A DNA stretch of 64,000 bases from Thinopyrum elongatum. Taxonomy: Eukaryota; Streptophyta; Magnoliopsida; Poales; Poaceae. A model generated the notes under the pieces. The model saw only the letters and a program-made list of their open reading frames with translations, searched no databases and was not told where the DNA came from. The position numbers were made by a program, and so were the translations under genes. Positions 54,726-64,000 of this stretch are shown here, piece by piece. How positions within the stretch are numbered: the stretch's first letter is position 1; each line of letters starts with the position of its first letter. The stretch covers positions 72,863,868-72,927,867 of the forward strand of contig CM022297.1 of assembly GCA_011799875.1 (NCBI GenBank). The letters run 5' to 3'.

Positions 54726-57196
54726 CAGAAGATATCGTCCCGAGATCTTAGGAACGAAATGGAAGAGGAAGAGGATGAGGTAAAACAAGAGCTCAAGAGA
54801 GAAGATGAACAAAGTCGAGAGCACTCGGGTAGAAAAAAGGAACGGCAATTACAACGAGAATCAAAAGCTCAAGGAACAAGATAGGCTCTGAAACCACTCG
54901 GGTAGAACAAGATAGAAAAGGAATAAGAACAAAAGAATTGGGATAGCATCCCGGTATAAGAGAAAAGGACAGGTAGACAAGATAATAGATTTGAAAAGAG
55001 GACACCACACTCCGGTAAATGAATAATCAAGGAAATAAAATGGTCTTGGAGAAATGAGATAATGGGTCGAAGAGAGCAACATCACCATGCCTCCGGAACG
55101 AAAGAATAGAAAGTAAATCATTGGAAGGAAAAGAAAGGGGAAAACTAAAGACAACTTCCACCACAATTGAATTAAGGAGCATCCTTGCAAGGAAGGATTG
55201 AACGGAGTTGTTGAAAATTCAACAACGAAAAGAATAAGCTTGTCGGGGGCTTATGGATAACATCTCAAAATTATGAGGTGACAACCAACCACTAACAGAA
55301 AAAATTGATTGCTTGGGATGAATGAAAAGATGCGAAACAACATCTCACAAAAACAATGAAGAATTAATTGCACTTCGAAATGCAAGAAGAAGAATACTTG
55401 AGCTCCAACAAGAATCTTGACGAACTTCGCGAATGAATTAAATCCTTGGTGAAACACCACGAAGAACTCCGGCAAACAAAAGGGGTTATAGAAATGAAGG
55501 TTGAAAAGAACAAGATTTAGCCTTGCGATGATTTAGATGGAGCATGATGAGACAACCGAGAAAAACTTCGACACGATATCATGAACGAACTCCGGAAGAA
55601 GGAATTAGATCACCTTGAAGAGACATGAATAAGAATTATGTTATGCCTATCCTTCATTAATTTAAAGTGATGAGAAGCAACGGATTTGCATACTACTTAT
55701 TCTTCTTGAAAAGATTAAAGATAAAGATATTGCGCAAACTTGGGAAGGTCTTCAATGAACCACCGATGGGATTTGGAAACAACGAATAAATTGATACAAT
55801 AACGAATAAATTGATGACGAAGGAAGAGAAATCTTGAATGAACCACCGTAAGAATTTGAAAATGAATGAAAAGAGATCGAATCGCCGGGAAGAATTAGAA
55901 AGCGAATGAAGATACTTGAGGGAATTTAAGTACATGAGAGCAAAGAGATCACGAGGTGACTAGAGAATACTTGAACGAAGCACCGGAAGAATATGGAGAC
56001 GAACATAGAGGCATCAATTTAGAATAATTGGAGAACGAAGCTGAAAACTTTAGAACGAAGAAATCTTCTGAAATGATGGCCTTCGGATGATCTAGAAACA
56101 TGAGCAACTCCTGAAATGCTTCGGATGGGTAAGAAAAGAATGCTCACAATCGGAAACAATTTTGAGATAATATCTTGAAGCTTGAACCATGAATCTTCAA
56201 GTGAACAGACAAGATTTAAGAGAAATTCTTCTTCGGTCTTCAACGCTGAGAAGACGATGAGGAACACCACCAAAATTATTGAGACACTCCGGAACAATGA
56301 AGAATAGAAAGGTTGAGCAAAAAATGAAAATAATTTGAAAGCGATCTTGGGAAAGGCACATGACTGATGAAAATTCATTCTTATGTCAAACTTTGAAAAT
56401 AATTTTTAGAATAACTCCGGAAAATTAGAAGAGCCAGGTAAGATCCTGGGAAAATACACGTGGGTTATGGGCCCACTAAAAATAAAACACAGTTGAAAAC
56501 GATTGAAGAAGAGAGATGATGCACCAGAACGATTCAAAGACTCGAATGAGGTGACAACCTCAAAATAATTTGAACGCAAACACGAATCTTCTAGGATGTC
56601 TTTAGCACTCCAGAACGATTAAATGCCGAGAGGCGAACGAGCAAGGGAAAACATTTGAGCCACGGAAAGGAATATGATCAACCCGAAAAAACTAGAGTTG
56701 AATCCACCAGAAAAGAAAACAAGATGAACAATAACGAACTAGACGAGAATTCACCGGTTGAAACAATTGAGGAAAGAATGAAGAGACTTCTCCTGAATAG
56801 AATGGGTACTCGACTAGGGATTGTGGCTCTGTGAAGAAAAAGGGTGGGCGGGTGGGAAAAAACAAAGGCAACTTGGGACGGATGGAATGGACACAGTTGA
56901 GAAGAACTGAGAATTGATCTTGAAGAGGATCAAATCAACTTGCAGAGAAGTGCATCAGATGAAAAGCATTGACAATGCCACGATCGAAAATAACCGCGTG
57001 ATCCTAAAGAAAATTTGAATGGGAAGAGTAGTAGAATCAAACACCTATGTCACGATTCCTCACCAGAGCGACGAAGGGGATAAGGAGTAAAAAGAATTCC
57101 TACTCTCCGATATAACTAGACTTCGAAAATAGTTTTCTTCTAGACTCAACAACGGCCAAACTACAATCAATCAAGGGGGCTCCTATGGTAGGTCGA
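54726..57196 (-). other. V interior, non-coding
   Basis: About 2.5 kb, strikingly purine-rich on the plus strand (pyrimidine-rich on the element's sense strand). The minus frames are leucine/phenylalanine/serine-rich simply because of this composition. No retroviral domain is visible. Confidence 0.8.
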
Positions 57197-57209
57197 GGCT
57201 CTGATACCA
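57197..57209 (-). promoter_or_regulatory. V primer-binding site
   Basis: TGGTATCAGAGCC, minus strand, three bases from the 5' LTR. Confidence 0.9.
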
Positions 57210-57212
57210 ACT

Positions 57213-60200
57213 TGTCACGCCCAATATGCGATCCTATCCGAGAGGAACTCGAATGTCCCACCAAGGATAGGGCCACATATTGAAGACGCTTTGCAAGGTG
57301 GATATCATTACATCATACCATGTACATAATAGTTGGGGATACATACAAAGGCATACAATTGCCAGATGAATACATTAAACATCATACAAAAGAGCAGCAT
57401 CCGACTACAGATGAAATCAAACGAAAAACACGAACGACATCCACCCAGCTAGCCCAGGCTGCCGACCAGGAACCTATCCCTTGATCGAAGAAGAAGAACC
57501 CCAAAACAAGCAAACATCGCTCTCACGTCAGATCATCGCATTACCTGTACCTGCATCTGCTATTGTAGTAATCTGTGAGCCACGAGGACTCAGCAATCCC
57601 ATTACCATGGGTATCAAGACTAGCAAAGCTTAATGGGTATGGAATGGATAAGTGGTGAGGTTGCAGCAGCACTAAGCATTGTATGGTGGCTAACTTATGA
57701 GTACAAGAGTAAGAAGAGTAACTACACATAACGGTCGCAACTAGTAGTGATCAATAAGTGATCCTGAACTACTTACGAGTCAAACATAACCCCGCCGTGT
57801 TCTCTTCCCGAACTCCCTCGAAAAGAGACAGTCACTGTTATGCACGCGGTTGGTGTACTTTAAATTTGGATCTGGTGTCAAGTTCTCTACAACCGAATAT
57901 TATAAATTTCCAATCTGCCACATAACCGCGGGCATGGCTTCCGAAAAGATTTCACCCTGCAGGGGTGCTCCAAGTGGTCCATTATAAATTACCACGCGCA
58001 TCTGATGGAACATCCTCACACCATGAAGAACACGATGCTTACGATAAGGAATTCCGGTGGACCTGTCTCTCGTCAAAGGTAAAAACTAAACCAACAAGAC
58101 CTCCCGACGTGTCGAAGATCCCGATAGGAGCCACGTATCTCGTTCTCAGGACACAATGGATAAGCGACGCGTACAGGTGCCAGATACCCCAAGTTGCCAA
58201 GGGGCGGTCCCGCACAGTGCTGTAGTTTGGACCAGCACCAATAGCACTGCCCCCCTATATTATGGGGAATTAGGGATCCTTGGGTAGCACTAACTCCCTA
58301 TGCGTCAATTTATTATTATCAGGATTATTATGTTGGCAAATTTTAAAACCAAGTTGGGCCTTGCTGGCAGAGTTTTTTCCTAAGAGATTAGTCACGGGGT
58401 TCCCATACACCCACATGTGTTAGGAGCACTCGTCAAGGAAATAACACTGGTATGACGAAAACTAGGGCGGCAAGAGTGGAATAAAAAACAAAGCAAAAGG
58501 CCGAGCCTTCCACCCTTCACCAAGTATATAGATGCATTAATTAAATAAGAGATATTGTTATATCCCATGAAATCCATGTCCCAACATGGAACAACGTGCA
58601 ACTACACCTGCAACTAGCAACGCTATAAGAGGGCCTGAGCAAAGCGGTAACATAGCCAAACAATGTTTGATGGGATGGTGGAAAAGGTTAGAGGCTTATC
58701 ATGGCAATTTGGGAGGCTTGACAAACAAGTGGTAGGTAGCGCGACATAGCGATAGCATCGAGACAACTAGCAAAGCAAAGATAGTAGTGATATCCAGGGT
58801 AACGGTCATCTTGCCTAAAATCCCGCTCGAAAGAAGATCGAGTCCATGAAGTAGACGAACCAACGTAGTCAAACGCATCCTCACAATCGCAATGAAACCA
58901 GAAACTATCGAGAGGAAGCACAACCGGAAAGAAGCAAACAACATAGTAAACAAACAACACATGAACAAGACATGATGCACAACCAAGTATGATGCATGCC
59001 AAGATTAAATGTTGTTACCCACATCAAGAGATGATGCATGAAAGAACCCCACATCAAAGCAAGTTTAAATGAGGCTGGAAACAACACATAACAATTCCGG
59101 AAAATCCCCATATGCAAATTTAGAATTTGGTACTCATCTGAATTAAACACAATGTTATAGTGGTTAAACAGCAAGTTAAAGCGCACCATGATGATCTACA
59201 CATTTTTCTAGTCAAGTTACATATATAGATCATTTAATTCGGAGCTACAGTCTAGAAGATATGTGCTAAACAAGTTGAACATGGCATTGAAGCAAATGCA
59301 AGCAAAACACAATCACAAACACTCCAAAACATGGATGCAACAAGGTAATATGAAACTACAAGAAAATCTAAGCAAGTTTCATATAGGACATGATCAAAAC
59401 GGAGAAATGGTTCAACACATACAATACAAGTTTAAATAAGAATCTGCCCAAAACAGCAACTAGGCATATTGCAAGCATCAAATCAACAAGCTACATGGAC
59501 CATATGGGCACAATATTGATATGCACTTAAATTAGTGATAACATACTTCAATTCATCTTTACTTTTCAGGTTCATAAGCATCATGGTTAATTTACTATGA
59601 TCCATGCAAAATGCAAAGTTCTGTTACATATTAGGACAGTGAAAAACTGGGCAGACATGACCAGAGTTAATATGATGGCATGTTTGAGGCATGAAATAAA
59701 TATACGACAGTGCTTAAACATGACATCAAATGGCATATCATGGTCTCACATATCAGGGAGCTCAAATCATATAACATGGCATATTCGTAGAAGCAACAAG
59801 TTCATGGGAATCATCAAGACAACATGCAACCGTGAATTCGAAAATCTGGGAACACAAACATTAACATCATGATACTGACTTGGCATGCACATAACAGCAA
59901 GCATAGCAATTTTACTATTTACTAAATTGAAATGATAATGTATTAGACATGGCATACTTCAAAATACTCCATGGGCACAAATCCATATGATGCATAGATT
60001 AATTAATATGATTTTTACGAAATGGAACATGCTGTTAACAGGATGACAGTTTTTAGCATGATGGCAACTTGAGAGCAATTAAGAGACATGCTACAGAAAG
60101 TTTACATGACAACCAAGGGCATCACATCAAAGAACACATAACATAGAGCAAATCACACAAAGGAATCACATGCCTATGAGCTATGGATTAGTGGCAACCA

Positions 60201-61825
60201 TCATGCAAACATTCAAAGTTATAACAGTTTTCTGTAGTTAGCAGCACCTAACATCAGGATGCACTTCTGCAACAAAGATTACAGCAAGTAGATGAACCCT
60301 AACATGAATGCAATTGCGGCCATCATGTAGAGCACGAAAAGCAGATGCTTTTACATACATAAATCATGCTCATAGGATGCACGGTTTGCGAGATACAAGT
60401 GTCACAAAATGCAACATGATGCTGTTTACAGAAAAGACTGTCGTTTTAATAGGTTGAGCGCTGGATAGACTAAACGGTGAACATGCGCGGGATAGAGGGG
60501 GAACTGCTCATGTTGGGCTTGGGCTGAACTGCCCGGGCGAGCTGGGCCACGCGGTGGGCCAAGGCCGGCGTGGAGGCCCACGCATGAGAAGGCGGTCGCC
60601 TCCCTCCTGCGCCCGCATGAGGCAGGGTCATGACGGCGGGAGAGCTCCGGCGAGGTGACGGGAAGGCGGCGAAGGCTTGGATCCGGTGAAGGTCGGCAGG
60701 AATGGACGGATCCGTCCACTAGGAGCCCGATCTGACCAACGGCGGTGGCCGGACGGAGCACCAGCATGGCGGCGGCGAGCTCCTGCAGGAAGAGCACGAG
60801 GCGAGGAAGTTAGCGGCGGGAGAGAATGAAGAGAGAGAGAGAGAGAGAGAGCAGGGGAGAGAAGAGAGGATGCGAGGGTGGTGAGGTCTGGCCTGGTGGT
60901 TTCGATCGCCGGCGGCGGGGCTCGCTGGAGGGGACGGGGCGGCGAGGTCGAGCGGCAGAGCTCAGGAGCTCCTCTCCCTGGAGCGATGCAGGCGAGGGGC
61001 GGCTGCGCTCGGGCCCGAGCGGGCTCCGGATGGGCCCAGCGGGCCGCGAGGAGGCTGGGTGGACAGGGGGTGAGGTGGCACGACAGGGTTGGAGGGAAGC
61101 GGCGGCGCTGGTGGATCTGGCTGCGACAAGTGGCGGCGATGGAGGGGCTCGGTGCGGATTTGGAGGAGAAGATGGCGGCTCGGTGGTGGGAGGCTGGTGG
61201 TGCGGATCCCGAGGTGGGAGGAGCTAGGGTAGGTTTCCAAATGGGGAAGGAGGGGGTTTCCTTATATAGGCAGGGGCTAGGGTTTGACGGTTTAGGGGGT
61301 GGGGGGTTTCGGACCCTTCAATGACTATCGGATGGCTCCGAGCGGAGGAGGGGGTAGCTGGGCTATGGTGGGCTCTGTAGAGGGGTGTGGGCTAAGAAGA
61401 GACAGACGAAATGCGGCCCGACAACGGTTTTCGGATACCAAAAACGTCCGACATTTGACCGGCTATAGTGCCGCTATAGTTATCCGTTGGGGCGTCAAAC
61501 GGACTCCTATTGCGATGAAATTTGCCAGGCGGTCTTCCAACAATATAACAAGACCGCACGCCAACTTGCAACCCATTCTGGGAACATTTTTATCCCACTT
61601 ATAAAATAATATTTCGAAGGTGTTGCGGGCGCGTGCGAGTGTGGTTGGACTTGGAACGGACAACGGAAGGAACGAGGAGGAGCCGACAACTATGAACGGA
61701 TGCAAGTTTTGAAAAGAATGACGACACGAGTGCCGATGCAATGCGAATGCAACAAACAACTGAAACACACGGCGACAATGAAAATAAACGGAAGGCAACT
61801 GGAGCTTCGGTCTCAGGGCGTCACC
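57213..61825 (-). repeat. V right (5') LTR
   Basis: Pair of 50097-54710. It has the TATA box at 61260-61270 and the (AG)11 run at 60830-60851. On the plus strand it ends GGGCGTCACC. Confidence 0.93.
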
Positions 61826-62600
61826 CTCAAATTCTTCTTTAATACCTGCACTCACCATGAAATCGTTACACGGCCATAGGCATGATTTGGTAGCGGCATC
61901 CCGCATTGAGCTTGCACTTGGCTCAACTTAAGACTGACTTATCGAGCCACTACTCGATGATGCCTCCGAAGATCTCCTCCTCGAAGAACTCCTAAAGAAT
62001 TGCGTTTTTATTTGCGAACAATTTCTGAAAAAATTTAGGACATAAATTTTTTTATCAATGAAACTTCACAAGATTGATAGCAACTACTCATAAGGATGCC
62101 TAGAGGCCATATTGAGCATTCAAACTACTTAGAACTCTAAGAATTCAACATGCAAACCCATTTACAGCAGCACCTAGAGTAGCTAATTATTCAAAATATA
62201 GACCACTAAAGCAAAAACTAATTGGAGCAATGGAGGAGTCACATACCAAGTAGCAATCCCCCAAAACAGTTTCGGAAAAGGAGCTTCGAGCAAAGAGATC
62301 AAAATCCGCGGGTTTGAGAGCAAGAACACGAGAGAGAGCTATGGTGATTTTTTCTGGAGGTAGGAGATGACATGGGCTAAAGGGATAAGTGAGGGGACCC
62401 ACGTGGGAGCCACAACCCACCAGGGCGTGCCTGGGGCTACTGGCGCGCCCTGGTGTCTTGTGGACACCAGGGCACCCCCCTCTGATGTTATTTGTACCAC
62501 AAATTCAGAAATATTCTGAAAAAATCATGTTAAATTTTCAGGGCATTCTGAGAACTTTTATTTTTGGGCACTTTTTTTGGAAAATTCAGAAAACAGGATA
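61826..62600 (-). mobile_element. W' 5' part: ORF1 start, leader intron, GC hairpin
   Basis: Minus strand. The ORF1 N-terminal part reads SSMRDAATKSCLWPCNDFM ... IKEEF into V. An in-frame TAA lies upstream, 15 codons after an arginine/serine-rich start. A candidate leader intron runs 62246 to 62025 (GTATGT ... TTTCAG), 222 bp. The leader is homologous to W 42492-42876. A GC hairpin (62418-62455) lies further upstream without a visible TATA box. The right limit is uncertain: homology evidence ends near 62600 and no 5' LTR or primer site of W' is seen. Confidence 0.65.
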
Positions 62601-62639
62601 AACATGGCATTTTATTTTATTTAACTAATAAAAACAGAA

Positions 62640-63411
62640 AACAAAAGGTAGGGACAGAAGGTTGTGCCTACTAAATTCATCAACTTCATACCTCTAAAAA
62701 ATGATGCATTAATAAGGTTGATCAAGTCTTATTAACAACCACTTTCGATTAGTATGAAACCGAAGAACTTTCGTAAAACACTAAGTGTTGGTGCAATATC
62801 TGCCTACCTTGTGTTTTGTAGATTGTTGATAGAAACAGGTATGGACTAATTTGTTTGCTAGTGCACACAGAGAGAAAAGTCCATACCCAACCGATGAAAA
62901 TGTTGTCTCCGGTGCTGAGTTCCAGGAACTTCACCGAAGCATATCTGCGTTGTAGAGAAGAACAAGCTACACCTGTTGAAGTGATAGAAGTTGAGAAGAT
63001 TAATGTGAAGAAATCGACGCCTCAAAGGTTTTCTGCTAAAGCGAAGCTTTTGCTTCGAAAACTGTCGTCCGAAGGAATTAACTGCAGCGATTGAAGTCGA
63101 AGATGAAATGAAGATGTAGCATTCATTTAGTTTTTCTTCTTTGATTCTTTTGAGTCATAGGACCTCCGTACTATTAAGAGGTGTATAGGTTCTCGATGCT
63201 TAGATCAGCTGTGATGCTTAGCCAAAACCTAGGAAAGCTATGAGAGAAATCTCCTTGTGCTTCGAGTAAATACTTGCCATCATGAGACTGTGATCTTCTT
63301 CGCTTCGAGAGTTTTGCCTCGGACCAGGTCCGGGCGGGTCATCAATGAGTCGCCAAGCTCCAGCCGGGTCATACATCAGGCCGGGTTACACCGCGGGGTA
63401 TATCCCCGACA
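62640..63411 (-). mobile_element. LTR of a further element (left boundary uncertain)
   Basis: On the minus strand TGTCGGGGATATACCCCGC starts at 63411, directly after a polypurine tract, so an LTR runs leftward from 63411. Its left end is not clear and may lie anywhere from about 62640 to 63110. A 79-residue plus-strand frame (62855-63094, MLVHTERKVHTQ) is in this stretch; I do not recognise it. Confidence 0.55.
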
Positions 63412-63427
63412 TTAGCCCCCAGTTTAA
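63412..63427 (-). promoter_or_regulatory. Polypurine tract of the right-edge element
   Basis: TTAAACTGGGGGCTAA on the minus strand directly before the TGTCGGGG LTR start. Confidence 0.8.
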
Positions 63428-64000
63428 TTTGGATTTATCCATGTTAAACTGATCCTGCAAAATAAACACGAGAACAAATTTGACAAGTTGTGCTCCGGGT
63501 TAAAAGTTCTTCTGAACCAGCACATGATCATCCTTAAGTCCTTGTCATTTCCTTCTTCTGGAAAGTCCGAGTCAATAGACCAACTTCATAGTCAATTTGC
63601 TGACATTGCTTTCTTGTGGAAAATCATTGTGAAAAACAATCCATTTGAATCAGCCTCCAATGCTCTGACTTGGCAAAAATTTTGGTCTTTGAAATATTCA
63701 TCTAATGTTCAGCCAGATTGAAGATGTAGAACTTGTTAAGTTACAATCACCAACACTGTCGGGTTATAAAAAATGATAAAACTGGGTCATGATTGTTGCT
63801 GACGCCGTGTCAATCTTATGGCGACATGGTGCTTGCTTATGTAAATATAGCTTCCAATCGTTGAGCCGGCTCTCCAAGCCTTTCTATGAATAGCTTGGAG
63901 GAAATAAACTTTGCAAATTCCTCCAATAAGAATATGATACCTGATTTGCTCAAAACTGAGAATTTGAAGATATTCCTCCCTTATATGCATATCACCTGTA
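63428..64000 (-). other. Start of the interior (3' side) of the right-edge element
   Basis: AT-rich sequence next to the polypurine tract, so by position the 3' part of an element that continues beyond the window. The frames here (at most 77 residues) show no domain. Confidence 0.5.

Larger units (their letters stand above)
50097..61825 (-). mobile_element. V: LARD-like element with 4.6-kb LTRs
   Basis: LTRs 50097-54710 (4,614 bp) and 57213-61825 (4,613 bp), interior 54711-57212. On the minus strand the LTR starts TGTGACGCCCTGAGA and ends CATATTGGGCGTGACA. It has a tRNA-Met primer site, a polypurine tract and a perfect TSD, but no gag or pol. It resembles Y in termini, primer site, hairpin before the polypurine tract and a CACCCCTGCAGGG block, but is otherwise distinct. 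The rightmost base is C where A is expected. Confidence 0.93.

Noticed and set aside
54861..56378. Leucine/phenylalanine-rich minus ORFs in V's interior as membrane proteins
   Set aside because: They arise from the purine-rich composition of the plus strand; short, unlinked, with no conserved motif.

Overview
This window looks like repeat-rich intergenic DNA of a Triticeae grass (wheat, barley, rye or Aegilops type). The best evidence is a complete BARE1/WIS/Angela-type copia element whose LTR starts, in its own direction, TGTTGGAAATATGCCC. The surrounding LTR retrotransposons have TGATACGTCTCC, TGATACATCC and TGTGACGCCC termini, which I know from Triticeae genomes. I found no convincing host gene, rRNA, tRNA or CRISPR array. 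Nearly every base can be assigned to an LTR retrotransposon nested in another, and all large coding regions are broken.

Layout (X, Y, Z, W, V are my own labels). 1-715: end of a Y-type LTR lying in the left LTR of X. X (minus strand, gypsy, gag-protease only): left LTR 716-1282 plus 17904-18471, internal 18472-23572, right LTR 23573-29303. Y1 (plus strand, 4.2-kb LTRs, 969-bp non-coding interior) sits in X's left LTR at 1283-17898 with target-site duplication (TSD) CTATG. The copia element sits inside Y1's left LTR at 2031-10808 with TSD CCGTG. Y2 is a 4.1-kb solo LTR in X's right LTR (24166-28307). X itself interrupts Z, a plus-strand gypsy element of the Athila-like group (29304-42491), whose reverse transcriptase is interrupted again by Y3 (31031-36585, a Y-type element with short 1.03-kb LTRs). 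W (42492-45777, plus) and W' (45778-50096 and 61826 to about 62600, minus) are related gypsy derivatives that encode one ORF1-like protein and no pol. V (50097-61825, minus) is a second LARD-like element with 4.6-kb LTRs, inserted in W' with TSD CTCAA. The right edge (about 62640-64000) belongs to another minus-strand LTR element that runs out of the window.

How the parts relate. Y1, Y2, Y3 and V have almost no coding interior, but keep a tRNA-Met-type primer-binding site, a polypurine tract and a hairpin just before it. They therefore look like passengers mobilised by an autonomous relative, probably a Tekay/Del-type chromovirus (inference). X and W/W' also lack pol and probably depended on Z-like relatives.

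The most interesting content lies in the non-coding parts. (1) The giant Y LTRs hold a four-unit array of stem-loops with a near-constant GAGG-GTGAT(T/A)-CCTC tip in three independent LTR copies. (2) The same LTRs hold what looks like a spliced mini-gene: two exons joined by a GC-AG intron that contains the array, with frame and stop codon kept across copies. (3) A GC-rich hairpin (CACCAGGGCGCGCC, 10-nt loop, complement) sits 40-75 bp upstream of TATA boxes in several gypsy LTRs and once inside Z. (4) The 3' non-coding regions of Z, W and W' share conserved blocks, one of which is conserved without any codon-position bias. All structural and functional readings were made by eye and need the computations named in the findings.
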